A stretch of 64,000 nt of DNA, from positions 3,385,966-3,449,965 of the forward strand of contig NZ_KZ454943.1 of assembly GCF_002797395.1 (NCBI RefSeq), written 5' to 3'. A model generated the notes under the pieces. That model ran no database searches. It worked only from the letters and a program-made list of their open reading frames with translations, and was not told the origin of the DNA. This DNA comes from Bacillus solitudinis (GTDB taxonomy: Bacteria; Bacillota; Bacilli; Bacillales; Bacillaceae_D). This document shows positions 9,058-17,564 of the stretch, piece after piece; position 1 is the stretch's first letter; every line of letters begins with the position of its first letter. The translations under genes and the position numbers were made by a program.

Positions 9058-10017
9058 ATGAGTACGAATTTATTAAAGGAATTACTTGAGTTAACAGATG
9101 AGGAAAAAGAAATTTTAAAGACAAATAAAACGATTACAAAAGATACCTATACATCTCAAGCAGATTTCATTATTGAGAGTGAGAAGTTTCTTAATCCAGA
9201 TACTATGATTATGGTTCGTAAGCATACTCGTTTTATTGATTTTCCTAAGCATAAGCATAATTATATTGAACTGAATTATGTGTTTCATGGAAGTTTGAAT
9301 CAAACGGTAGGAGGGGAAAGGTTACGACTAAAAAAGGGTGAATTACTTTTTTTAAACCAATATATTGAGCATGAAATTGAGGCTTGTCAGGAAGAAGACA
9401 TTATCATGAATTTTATCATTCAGCCTCGCTTTTTTGAATTTGTTTTCTCTTTTTTAAATACAGAAAATAAGGTTAGTAACTTTTTAGTGAATAGTCTTTA
9501 CAATCATACTCAGGACGGACATTATTTATATTTTAAAATAGCTGAGGTAGAAAGCATTCAAGAGCTGATCCATAAAATTATTAATGAAATCATGCATCCG
9601 ACTTTTATGTCTGAATCTACAATTAAGCTCTATATAGGTTTGCTCGTTGTGGAGTTAATTAAGCATTCTGATAAAGTGGAGCAAACCAAAGATCAGTCGA
9701 TGAAGCATATGCTGGTCATTGAATCATTAAAATATATATACTCCAATTATCAAAAAGCATCATTGTATGAATTGTCAGAACATTTAAATCAACCCCATTA
9801 TTTAGTTAGCAAAATGATTAAATTGGCAACAAGGCATACCTTTAAAGAGCTATTACAGGAAAGAAGGCTACTAATAGCAAAGGAACTCCTCGAAACCAGT
9901 AGTGTTCCGATTTCGTCAATTGTCGAAGAAATCGGCTATGATAACATTAGTTATTTTTATCGAATCTTCAAAGAAAAATATGGTAAAACACCTAAGAAGT
10001 ATAGAGAAAGCTATTGA
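9058..10017 (+). CDS. AraC-family transcriptional regulator, probably of rhamnose genes
   Basis: 319-residue regulator. An N-terminal cupin-like sensor domain reads FPKHKHNYIELNYVFHGS (about residues 61-78) and GELLFLNQYIEHEIEA; the C-terminal 100 residues hold two helix-turn-helix units ending in the AraC signature IVEEIGYDNISYFYRIFK and KYGKTPKKYRE. GAGGTGAG precedes the ATG. It lies just before rhaB in the same direction, so control of rhamnose uptake or catabolism is likely but inferred; B. subtilis uses a DeoR-type RhaR instead, and one is also present here at 15300. Confidence 0.8.
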   Translation: MSTNLLKELLELTDEEKEILKTNKTITKDTYTSQADFIIESEKFLNPDTMIMVRKHTRFIDFPKHKHNYIELNYVFHGSLNQTVGGERLRLKKGELLFLNQYIEHEIEACQEEDIIMNFIIQPRFFEFVFSFLNTENKVSNFLVNSLYNHTQDGHYLYFKIAEVESIQELIHKIINEIMHPTFMSESTIKLYIGLLVVELIKHSDKVEQTKDQSMKHMLVIESLKYIYSNYQKASLYELSEHLNQPHYLVSKMIKLATRHTFKELLQERRLLIAKELLETSSVPISSIVEEIGYDNISYFYRIFKEKYGKTPKKYRESY

Positions 10018-10046
10018 GGCAAATGCCCGGTAGCTTTTTTGTTTTT
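10008..10046 (+). terminator. Terminator overlapping the end of the AraC gene
   Basis: Arms AAAGCTA (10008-10014) and TAGCTTT (10031-10037), with a second short pairing AGGC/GCCC in the loop, then a long T-rich tail. Confidence 0.6.
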
Positions 10047-10138
10047 TTCTGTTAAATCTGTGTTTTTTGCAAATAAGGACAATAAATAGATAAATGCCGT
10101 TATATTTTAATCGCTTGTTCTTGTATAAGATAGATGAT

Positions 10139-10152
10139 AGTAAGCGTTTTCT
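10139..10152 (+). promoter_or_regulatory. Candidate cre site (CcpA) upstream of rhaB
   Basis: AGTAAGCGTTTTCT fits the catabolite-responsive element core (AAGCG then A/T-rich, then C) with about two mismatches from WTGNAANCGNWNNCW. It lies 18 bases before the rhaB start, as expected for carbon-catabolite repression by roadblock or promoter overlap. Confidence 0.45.
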
Positions 10153-10169
10153 AATAGGGGTGAGACAAT

Positions 10170-11573
10170 ATGGGTAAATATAGTTTAGCCGTTGATATCG
10201 GCGCTTCAAGCGGAAGACTCATCTTAGGGCATCTTGAAGAAGAACAGTTAAAGCTAAGAGAAATACACCGATTTAAAAATAAAATTGTTCAAAAGAATAA
10301 TCATTTTTGTTGGGAAGTTGATAAACTGTTTTCAGAAATAAAAACAGGAATAAAAAAATGCTTAGAGGATGGTGTCAAGCCAAGCAGCATTGGCATTGAC
10401 ACATGGGCAGTTGACTTTGTCCTATTGGATGAAAATGATGAACTTCTTACGGATGCTGTGGCTTATCGCGATTCAAGAACCGATGGCATGATGGAAGAAG
10501 TATCAAAAGAAATTATCAAGGAACGTCTTTATTTAGAGACGGGGATTCAGTTTCAAAAATTCAATACGATTTATCAATTATATTCTTTGAAACAAAAGAA
10601 TCCAGAAGTACTAGAGAAAGCCAAAACATTTTTAATGATTCCTGACTATTTTAATTTTCTTTTAACAGGGAAAAAGGTTAATGAATACACAAATGCCACG
10701 TCAACACAATTAGTCAATGCGTTCACAAAAAAATGGGATAAACAGTTACTTGAGCAACTTGGTATTCCAACCGAGATGTTCCAAGACATTCAGGCCCCTA
10801 AATCCGTAGTTGGTTCACTTAAGAAAGAGCTAGTTGCAGAACTTGGTTTTGATATGGATGTCGTGTTACCGGCAACTCACGATACTGGATCTGCGGTGGT
10901 GGCTGTGCCTGAGTTAAATGAAACGATTTATATTAGTTCGGGGACATGGTCCCTTATTGGAGTTGAAAATCACTTCCCAATTTGTGTCACAAAAGCACTT
11001 GATTATAATTTCACAAATGAAGGCGGTGTTGATTATCGCTTCCGCTTCTTGAAGAACATAATGGGTCTTTGGATGATTCAAGAGGTGAAACGAATGTACA
11101 ATGACAAGTATTCATTTGCTGAGCTTGTTGAATTAAGTCGAGATGCTGAACACTTTTTCTCAACGGTAAATGTTGATGATGCTAGATTCCTACTGCCTGA
11201 GAATATGATTGAAGAAATTCAAAGCTATTGCAAGGAATTAGAACAGCCTGTTCCTGAAACACCAGGTGAAGTAGCAAAGTGTGTATTTGATAGCTTAGCA
11301 CATAGTTATCAAACTGCTGTAGGGGAAATTGAGGATATTTTCGAGAGAAAATTTAATACAATTAACGTCATTGGCGGCGGCTGTCAAAATGAATTATTAA
11401 ACCAACTGGTCGCTGATGTGACAAAAAAAGACGTGTATGCAGGACCAGTCGAAGCAACAGCCATCGGAAATATTGCTGTCCAATTAATGTCACTTGGAGA
11501 AATAAAAGATATTGAGCACGCAAGAACAATTATTAAGAACTCGTTTGAAGTGAAGAAGTATGTCGCAAACTAA
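10170..11573 (+). CDS. rhaB: Rhamnulokinase
   Basis: ATP-dependent kinase forming L-rhamnulose 1-phosphate, a FGGY-family sugar kinase of 467 residues. It begins SLAVDIGASSGRLILG (phosphate-binding loop), has SIGIDTWAVDFVLLDE, VVLPATHDTGSAVVAVP with the substrate-binding Asp, ISSGTWSLIGVE and the second nucleotide loop NVIGGGCQNELLNQL. AGGGGTGAG precedes the ATG. It is followed after 21 bases by rhaA in an obvious operon. Confidence 0.95.
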   Translation: MGKYSLAVDIGASSGRLILGHLEEEQLKLREIHRFKNKIVQKNNHFCWEVDKLFSEIKTGIKKCLEDGVKPSSIGIDTWAVDFVLLDENDELLTDAVAYRDSRTDGMMEEVSKEIIKERLYLETGIQFQKFNTIYQLYSLKQKNPEVLEKAKTFLMIPDYFNFLLTGKKVNEYTNATSTQLVNAFTKKWDKQLLEQLGIPTEMFQDIQAPKSVVGSLKKELVAELGFDMDVVLPATHDTGSAVVAVPELNETIYISSGTWSLIGVENHFPICVTKALDYNFTNEGGVDYRFRFLKNIMGLWMIQEVKRMYNDKYSFAELVELSRDAEHFFSTVNVDDARFLLPENMIEEIQSYCKELEQPVPETPGEVAKCVFDSLAHSYQTAVGEIEDIFERKFNTINVIGGGCQNELLNQLVADVTKKDVYAGPVEATAIGNIAVQLMSLGEIKDIEHARTIIKNSFEVKKYVAN

Positions 11574-11594
11574 TTCTAAGAAAAGAGGGATTTT

Positions 11595-12851
11595 ATGAGT
11601 AACCAACGTCAATTTGAAGATGCAAAAAAGCAGTATGAAAAATGGGGAGTTAATGTAGAGGAAATTTTTGAGCAACTTGAAAAAGTCGCAATTTCCGTAC
11701 ATTGCTGGCAAGGCGATGATGTAGGTGGATTTGAAACAAATCAAAATGAATTATCTGGTGGGATTGATGTCACAGGAAATTATCCTGGTAAAGCACGTAC
11801 ACCAGACGAACTTCGTAGCGATCTTGAAAAGGCATTATCACTTATTCCTGGTAAGCATAAAGTTAATTTACATGCAATTTACGCGGAAACAGATGGAGAA
11901 GTTGTTGAGCGAGACCAACTAGAACCAAAGCATTTCAAAAATTGGGTGGAATGGGCAAAGGAACAAGGTGTTGGCTTAGATTTTAATCCGACATTATTCT
12001 CTCATGAAAAATCCTCAGAAGGCTTAACATTATCTCATCCAGACCCAGAGATTCGTCAATACTGGATCGATCATTGTATTGCAAGTCGAAAAATCGGTGC
12101 TTATTTTGGTGAAGAATTAAACACACCATGTCTTACAAACATTTGGATTCCTGATGGTTACAAGGATGTACCAAGCGATCGTTTAACACCGAGAAAGAGA
12201 TTGAAAAACTCATTAGATGAGATATTCAGTGTTGATATAAATGAAACTCATAATATTGATGCCGTTGAAAGTAAATTATTTGGGATTGGTTCTGAATCCT
12301 ACGTTGTTGGTTCTCATGAATTCTATCTAAGCTATGCTTTGAAAAATAACAAGCTTTGTTTACTAGATACAGGACATTATCATCCAACAGAAATGGTTTC
12401 TAATAAAATATCAGCGATGCTGTTATTCTCGGATAAACTCGCATTACACGTATCACGCCCAGTTCGTTGGGATAGCGACCATGTTGTTACATTAGATGAC
12501 GAACTTCGCGAAATTGCCCTTGAAATTGTTCGTAATGATGCACTAGACAAAGTTATGATTGGACTTGATTTCTTTGATGCGAGTATTAACCGCATTGCTG
12601 CTTGGACAATTGGTACTCGTAATATGATTAAAGCATTATTGTATGCAATGCTTACACCGAATGACCATTTAAAGCAGCTGCAAGAAGAAGGGAATTTCAC
12701 TGAAAGACTTGCATTAATCGAAGAATTTAAAACGTATCCGTTCGGAGCAATTTGGAACTATTATTGCGAAAAAATGGGTGTGCCAGCTCAAGAAAACTGG
12801 TTAGAAGATGTAAAGCAATATGAGAAAGAAGTTTTATCTAAACGTTCATAA
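11595..12851 (+). CDS. rhaA: L-rhamnose isomerase
   Basis: Interconverts L-rhamnose and L-rhamnulose; metal-dependent TIM-barrel enzyme of 418 residues, the normal length. Family landmarks are [15 protein letters not shown] near residue 35, [21 protein letters not shown] with a metal ligand region, [17 protein letters not shown] and [25 protein letters not shown] precedes the ATG. No rhaM mutarotase gene lies between rhaB and rhaA, unlike B. subtilis. Confidence 0.96.
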   Translation: MSNQRQFEDAKKQYEKWGVNVEEIFEQLEKVAISVHCWQGDDVGGFETNQNELSGGIDVTGNYPGKARTPDELRSDLEKALSLIPGKHKVNLHAIYAETDGEVVERDQLEPKHFKNWVEWAKEQGVGLDFNPTLFSHEKSSEGLTLSHPDPEIRQYWIDHCIASRKIGAYFGEELNTPCLTNIWIPDGYKDVPSDRLTPRKRLKNSLDEIFSVDINETHNIDAVESKLFGIGSESYVVGSHEFYLSYALKNNKLCLLDTGHYHPTEMVSNKISAMLLFSDKLALHVSRPVRWDSDHVVTLDDELREIALEIVRNDALDKVMIGLDFFDASINRIAAWTIGTRNMIKALLYAMLTPNDHLKQLQEEGNFTERLALIEEFKTYPFGAIWNYYCEKMGVPAQENWLEDVKQYEKEVLSKRS

Positions 12852-12878
12852 ATTAAGAAACATTCAAGTACCCTCTCT

Positions 12879-12929
12879 AAAACAAAAGTAAAAATAAAAT
12901 AACAAACATAAACAAAAATGTGTTATGAT
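12879..12929 (+). promoter_or_regulatory. Candidate rhaEW promoter with direct repeats
   Basis: The AT-rich leader holds a -10 TATGAT (12924-12929) and two similar elements, AAACAAAAGTA (12880) and AAACAAAAATG (12910), exactly 30 bases apart. A 30-base period, i.e. a 13-bp half-site plus 17-bp spacer, is the geometry described for RhaR of B. subtilis. A separate copy pair AAACATAAA occurs at 12904 and 12944. Assignment is tentative. Confidence 0.3.
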
Positions 12930-12965
12930 TAAAACAGATAAAAAAACATAAATTCGGAGGTAATT

Positions 12966-15035
12966 ATGGTTAAAAACTTATGGGTAGAAGCAGAAGCTAG
13001 CAAATTAAATGCTGGATTAGACGAATTAGTTTATCGTTCAAATTTGATTGGTTCCGATCGTGCTGTTTGTAATTGGGGTGGCGGTAACACATCAATGAAG
13101 ACAATTGAAAAGGACTTTAGAGGCCGTGACATAGAAGTAATGTGGGTAAAAGGAAGCGGATCTGACCTTGCAACAATGGGAGCTAAAAATTTCACTGGGT
13201 TAGCTCTTGAAGATATTCGTCCTTTAATTGAGCGCGATGAAATGCCTGATGAAGAAATGGTGGCATATCTTGGCCATTGTATGATTGATAGTAAGCATCC
13301 TCGAGCTTCAATTGAAACTCTTTTACATGCTTTTCTGCCCTTCAAACATGTAGACCATACGCATCCAGATTCAATTATTAGTCTTTGCTGTGCAGATAAC
13401 GGTAAAGAATTAGCGAAAGAAATCTTTGGCGACCGTTTTGTTTGGGTACCTTACGTTCGTCCTGGATTTACACTTTCAAAAATGATTGCTGAGGGTGTGA
13501 AAAATAATCCAAACGCCGAGCTAGTCTTAATGGAAAAACATGGTCTAGTTGTTTGGGGAGAAACAGCAAAAGAAAGTTATGATAAAACCATTTCTGTTAT
13601 TAATGAAGCGGCTGAATATATTGCTGCAAAGCAAGATGCAAACAATATTTTTGGTGGCCAAAAATATGAGTCTCTTTCAGAAGAAGAGCGGAAAAATGTA
13701 TTAGCAACAGTAATGCCAGTTATCCGTGGCGCAGTTAGTGATGAGAAGAAAATGCTTTTAACTTATGACGATGCAGATGAAGTACTTGAATTCGTAAATA
13801 GCCATAACGCTCCTGAGCTTTCTCAAGTTGGTGCAGCTTGTCCTGACCACTTGGTTCACACAAAGCGTGTTCCTTTATACATTGATTGGAATCCACAAAC
13901 CCAAGATGTGAGTGCATTAATTGAAGCAATTAAAGCTGGAGTTAATAACTTTAAGGAAGAGTATAAAGCATATTTTGACCGCAATAAGAGCGAGGGCGAT
14001 GTAATGTTTGAAGCTGCTCCTCGTGTCATCTTAATTCCAGGTCTTGGTATGGTAAACTCAGGTAAAAACCTTGTAATGGCTAACGTAAGTGGTGCTCTAT
14101 ACCACCGTGCGATTTCAGTTATGAAAGGTTCGACAGCACTTGGAGAATTTGTATCATTAAATGAAAATGAGTCATTCCATATTGAATACTGGCCTTTAGA
14201 GCTTTATAAGCTTTCTCTAGCTCCAGCTGAAGCTGAATTTTCTAGAAAAGTTGCCTTTATTACAGGTGGTGCTGGTGGTATCGGAAGTGCAACAGCTCGT
14301 CGTCTTGTAGCTGAAGGTGCTCACGTAGTGTTAGCTGACTTAAACCTTGAAGGTGCAGAAAAAGTAGCTGCTGAAATTAACGATGAGTCTGGTGAAGGTC
14401 GTGCCCTTGCTGTGAAAATGGATGTTACAAGTGAAGAGCAAGTTCAAGCTGCTTACGCACAAACGGCTTTAACTTACGGTGGTGTTGATATTATCGTTAA
14501 TAATGCTGGTCTTGCAACATCAAGCCCATTTGATGAGACATCATTGGACGAGTGGAATTTAAACATGAAGGTTCTTGGAACAGGTTACTTCTTAGTTGCT
14601 CGTGAAGCGTTCAAGCAAATGAAGGACCAAGCAATTGGCGGAAGCATGGTTTTCATTGGTTCGAAAAACTCTGTTTATGCTGGGAAAAATGCTTCAGCTT
14701 ACAGCTCAGTCAAAGCGCTTGAAACACATCTTGCTAGATGTATTGCTTCTGAGGGTGGGGAATTTGGTATCCGTGTTAACTCTGTACTTCCTGATGCTGT
14801 CCTTCAAGGTTCTGCAATTTGGGGTTCTAGATGGCGTGAAGAACGTGCTGCGGCATACGGTATCGATCCAGACCAACTAGAAGAGCATTATCGTAAGCGT
14901 ACAACGTTACTTGTTAATATTTATCCAGCAGATATTGCAGAGTCAATTGCATTCTTTGCATCTGACAAATCAGATAGAACAACAGGATGTATGATTACTG
15001 TTGATGGTGGAGTACCTGCTGCATTTACTCGTTAA
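12966..15035 (+). CDS. rhaEW: Bifunctional rhamnulose-1-phosphate aldolase / short-chain (lactaldehyde) dehydrogenase
   Basis: A 689-residue fusion. Residues 1 to about 420 are a class II aldolase that splits rhamnulose 1-phosphate, with the zinc-binding HTHPDS segment near residue 132 and MEKHGLVVWGE. From about residue 428 a short-chain dehydrogenase begins with ITGGAGGIGSATA (NAD-binding), NNAGLA and the catalytic SAYSSVK; it probably oxidises L-lactaldehyde to lactate. The same fusion is known as RhaEW (YuxG) in B. subtilis. GGAGG sits 6 bases before the ATG. It has its own AT-rich leader and a strong terminator, so it may be a separate transcript from rhaBA. Confidence 0.94.
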   Translation: MVKNLWVEAEASKLNAGLDELVYRSNLIGSDRAVCNWGGGNTSMKTIEKDFRGRDIEVMWVKGSGSDLATMGAKNFTGLALEDIRPLIERDEMPDEEMVAYLGHCMIDSKHPRASIETLLHAFLPFKHVDHTHPDSIISLCCADNGKELAKEIFGDRFVWVPYVRPGFTLSKMIAEGVKNNPNAELVLMEKHGLVVWGETAKESYDKTISVINEAAEYIAAKQDANNIFGGQKYESLSEEERKNVLATVMPVIRGAVSDEKKMLLTYDDADEVLEFVNSHNAPELSQVGAACPDHLVHTKRVPLYIDWNPQTQDVSALIEAIKAGVNNFKEEYKAYFDRNKSEGDVMFEAAPRVILIPGLGMVNSGKNLVMANVSGALYHRAISVMKGSTALGEFVSLNENESFHIEYWPLELYKLSLAPAEAEFSRKVAFITGGAGGIGSATARRLVAEGAHVVLADLNLEGAEKVAAEINDESGEGRALAVKMDVTSEEQVQAAYAQTALTYGGVDIIVNNAGLATSSPFDETSLDEWNLNMKVLGTGYFLVAREAFKQMKDQAIGGSMVFIGSKNSVYAGKNASAYSSVKALETHLARCIASEGGEFGIRVNSVLPDAVLQGSAIWGSRWREERAAAYGIDPDQLEEHYRKRTTLLVNIYPADIAESIAFFASDKSDRTTGCMITVDGGVPAAFTR

Positions 15036-15047
15036 TTACATCGAAAC

Positions 15048-15084
15048 GGGGGTTAGACTCAACTGAGTCTGACCCCTTTCTTTA
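15048..15084 (+). terminator. Rho-independent terminator after rhaEW
   Basis: GGGGTTAGACTCA pairs with TGAGTCTGACCCC across a two-base AC loop region, followed by TTTCTTTAT. Confidence 0.88.
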
Positions 15085-15100
15085 TAGAGACAAAAATATA

Positions 15101-15170
15101 GTCAAAAGAGTGGCAAAGACGCCGCACCCCGAACGCCAAGCGATGAGAGCCTCATATATAGTGAGTTTTA
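15101..15170. repeat. Dispersed intergenic element, copy 2
   Basis: GTCAAAAGAGTGGCAAAGAC and the following CCGCACC..CGAACGCCA match copy 1 (8855) position for position over about 35 bases with small gaps; a short stem GATGAG/CTCAT follows. It occupies most of the 264-base gap between rhaEW and the DeoR gene. Confidence 0.4.
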
Positions 15171-15299
15171 ATTCATTCGATACACGCTCATTACGGCTTG
15201 GTCTGTACAATAACGGAAAAAACACTCTTTTTTTGAACAGACATTTTAGCAATTTGTAAAGTAGGTTGAGAAAGCCTGTTATAAAGGGGAGTGGACATA

Positions 15300-16070
15300 T
15301 TGCTTGTTTCAGAGAGACACAAAAAAATTGTTGAAATAGTAAATGAGAAAGATAGTATTCGTGTCTCTGACTTAAGCAAGTATTTTAAATTAACAGAAGA
15401 GACGATTCGAAGAGATTTAGAAAAACTAGAAGGTGAAAGCAAGTTAAATCGTAGTCACGGCGGAGCAGTACGTATTCCCGCACAAGTAGAATCCCCTTTT
15501 TTTGAACGTGAAATTATAAATATAAAAGAAAAAGAAGAAGTTGCTAAAGAAGCGGTAAAGTTCATCTGTTCTCATGACTGTATTATGCTTGATGCCAGTT
15601 CGACTGCGTGGTATATGGCAAAAATCATACCTGATATTCCGTTAACTGTGTTAACGAATTCGATGAAAGTTGTAATGGAGTTATCAAAGCGAGAACACAT
15701 TACAGTCATGACCACGGGAGGGACGTTGCTCGCAAAATCTTTATCATTTGTTGGTCCATTAGCAGAACAAGGACTGATGCAGTATCACCTAAATAAAGCA
15801 TTTCTTTCTTGTCACGGTATTCATTCAAAACGAGGGATTAGTGAGTCGAATGAACAGCAAGCGATGTTTAAGAAGAGAGCAATTGACATTTCTGATCAAG
15901 TCTTCTTGCTAGCTGACCATTCGAAATTTGAAATCAATTCATTTGCACATATATCATCATTAGCATCGGTTGATTGGATGATTACTGACTCAAGTACAAC
16001 AAAGGAACAACTTACCAGCTACAAAGCCTTAATTCCGAGTAGCAGTAAACCATCGTGCCTAAGTACCTAG
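15300..16070 (+). CDS. rhaR: DeoR-family transcriptional regulator (RhaR-like)
   Basis: Sugar-phosphate-responsive repressor. The N-terminal DeoR helix-turn-helix reads RVSDLSKYFKLTEETIRRDL (about residues 19-38), followed by the DeoRC sensor domain with DCIMLDASSTAWYMA, LTVLTNSMKVVMEL and FLLADHSKFE. A TTG at 15300 is chosen as start because AAAGGGGA (15283-15290) then has normal spacing and the protein begins LVSERHKKIVE as in its relatives; the GTG at 15291 abuts the ribosome site. Position beside rhaEW matches the YulB/RhaR regulator of B. subtilis. The C-terminal tail (IPSSSKPSCLST) is unusual for the family. Confidence 0.82.
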   Translation: MLVSERHKKIVEIVNEKDSIRVSDLSKYFKLTEETIRRDLEKLEGESKLNRSHGGAVRIPAQVESPFFEREIINIKEKEEVAKEAVKFICSHDCIMLDASSTAWYMAKIIPDIPLTVLTNSMKVVMELSKREHITVMTTGGTLLAKSLSFVGPLAEQGLMQYHLNKAFLSCHGIHSKRGISESNEQQAMFKKRAIDISDQVFLLADHSKFEINSFAHISSLASVDWMITDSSTTKEQLTSYKALIPSSSKPSCLST

Positions 16071-16105
16071 ATAGGATGATCTTTTTGTCTAAATCAGGAA
16101 ACTGG

Positions 16106-16134
16106 TTTTCTAAAGCGGGAGATTGTGGTAGAAT
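16106..16134 (+). promoter_or_regulatory. Candidate promoter of the YdjM-like gene
   Basis: TTTTCT (16106-16111), 17 bases, then TAGAAT (16129-16134) preceded by TGG, i.e. an extended -10 element. The start codon lies 38 bases downstream. Confidence 0.45.
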
Positions 16135-16171
16135 ATTAAAGTTTTCCACTAGCATATGAGGGGTTGAGAAT

Positions 16172-16657
16172 TTGACTGGTAAAACACATATTGCAGGTGG
16201 ACTTTCCGCATGCCTACTCGTAGATACGGTGCTAACCACATATACGGGGTCTCCATTATTTTATCTTGCAGGAATTGGTGGTTCTTTATTACCGGATATT
16301 TGCCATAGACGCTCAAAAATTGGAAGGAGGATTCCGATTCTTTCCTATTTTGTTTCGATGTTGTTTGGCCATCGTACATTAACACATAGTCTTCTCTTTG
16401 TTGCGTTACTAACGTTATTTGTACATATTGTATTTCCTCAGGCTATGCTAATTCGTGATGGTCTGCTCGTTGGACTTCTAAGTCATATTGTATTAGATAT
16501 GGCTACGACAAGAGGCGTTCAATTATTTTATCCTTTTTCGGTGAAAATTCGTCTACCGCTGTATACAAAAACAGGAGGAGTAGTGGAATCGGCTATCTTT
16601 CTTGGTTTCTGTGCTTATATTCTTATTGTGATTTCCGGAACGGGAGGAAAATTGTGA
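16172..16657 (+). CDS. YdjM-like inner-membrane metal-dependent hydrolase family protein
   Basis: 161 residues of the DUF457/YdjM type. It opens TGKTHIAGGLSACLL with a conserved His, contains GGSLLPDICHRRSKIGRR and the GHRTLTHSLLFVALL segment, the His/Asp pattern that defines the family, then membrane segments and GLLSHIVLDMATTRGVQLFYP. Start is a TTG at 16172 with GAGGGG eight bases upstream. The cellular substrate of this family is not established; B. subtilis and E. coli homologues are linked to DNA damage or membrane roles only loosely. Nothing ties it to rhamnose beyond position. Confidence 0.75.
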   Translation: MTGKTHIAGGLSACLLVDTVLTTYTGSPLFYLAGIGGSLLPDICHRRSKIGRRIPILSYFVSMLFGHRTLTHSLLFVALLTLFVHIVFPQAMLIRDGLLVGLLSHIVLDMATTRGVQLFYPFSVKIRLPLYTKTGGVVESAIFLGFCAYILIVISGTGGKL

Positions 16658-16693
16658 GGGATAGACGGCTAAGAACTAAAAGCTTCACAGGTT

Positions 16694-16737
16694 GAAGTCG
16701 TCACTCAATAGTTAATTAATTATTGAATGACGACTTC
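16694..16737. terminator. Bidirectional terminator hairpin
   Basis: GAAGTCGTCACTCAATA pairs with TATTGAATGACGACTTC with one mismatch. It lies between the convergent YdjM-like gene and the AraC remnant. Confidence 0.8.
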
Positions 16738-17232
16738 TCAATGTTCTATTGTTTTAGAACGCCTAAAATCTGATGGTAACATTCCGACTGTTTTTTTGAA
16801 TAGTTTGGTAAAATGTTTAGAACTTTGATAACCAACCTCTTCTGTAATTTCATATAGTTTTAAGTTATCCTCCATTAAAAGTTGTTTCGCAAGTTCCATT
16901 CTCTGATTAATTACATAATTAATAAAATTTTGACCAGTTGTTTGCTTAAATAATACACTTAAATAATTAGGGTTCATACTTATGTGTTCGGCTGCTGAAA
17001 GTAATGTAAGGTTTTTATTAATATTTTGATGAATAAAAGTTTTTACTTTTTCTATCACATAGAAATTAGATTTGTCTTTTTTTTTGGTTACTTACTTCAA
17101 TAAGAGTTAAAGCAATATCTGTCAATTTCTGAGTAATCATATCAATGTTCAGAAAGGTTGATTGAAATTGCTCAAATGATAAATAAGAAAACGTATTATC
17201 ATCATTAATCATTCCATTTTGTAGGGAAAACT
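16738..17232 (-). pseudogene. Truncated, frameshifted AraC-family regulator (YesN-like)
   Basis: The last 106 codons (16738-17058) encode a full pair of AraC helix-turn-helix motifs: NLTLLSAAEHISMNPNYLS and VGYQSSKHFTKLFKKTVG. Upstream of this, on the minus strand, a second frame gives an in-phase helical linker (FSLQNGMINDDNTFSYLSF ... IALTLIEVSNQKK) that joins the first only if one A is removed from a run of nine at about 17077-17085. The frame ends at a stop near 17240, where homology switches abruptly to the permease remnant. The sensor or receiver part expected for a YesN-type regulator is missing. The A-run could also be a sequencing error, but the truncation would remain. Confidence 0.7.
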
Positions 17233-17513
17233 GTTTTCAAATCATACCGTTAATTAAGCCTGTTACAATGACAGCAGTTATTATCCAAGTCCTAGCTGTT
17301 TGGAATGATTTCTTTTTACCTGTTGTCTTTTTAAACACCGAAGAGTTACGTACTGTTCAAGTGGCAATCTATTCTTTCATTGGCCGATATTCGAATAGTT
17401 GGGAGCATATGTTTCCGATAATCTTTATTGGTATTTTACCAGTTTTACTCATGTACTTTTTTCTTCAACGGTATATTATTGCAGGAATTACTGCAGGTTC
17501 CGTAAAAGGATAA
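17233..17513 (+). pseudogene. C-terminal remnant of a carbohydrate ABC transporter permease (MalG/LacG type)
   Basis: About 90 codons match the end of CUT1 sugar permeases: IIPLIKPVTMTAVIIQ (the EAA-loop follow-on), LAVWNDFFLPVVFLNT, RTVQVAIYSFIGRYSNSW and the terminal QRYIIAGITAGSVKG. A normal permease has about 280 residues, so the first two thirds are gone; the frame only opens near 17225 and has no ribosome site. It lies directly before the rhamnosidase gene, which suggests that a rhamnoside or oligosaccharide importer once stood here. Confidence 0.75.
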
Positions 17514-17564
17514 ACAAGAGAGCTGAAATATCGATTTTATCATCATAAAAGAGAAGGTGAAAAA

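Noticed and set aside
8777-9124. 115-residue open frame on the minus strand
   Set aside because: It lies across the intergenic repeat and terminator region and the start of the AraC gene, has no ribosome site or recognisable domain, and its composition follows the repeat.
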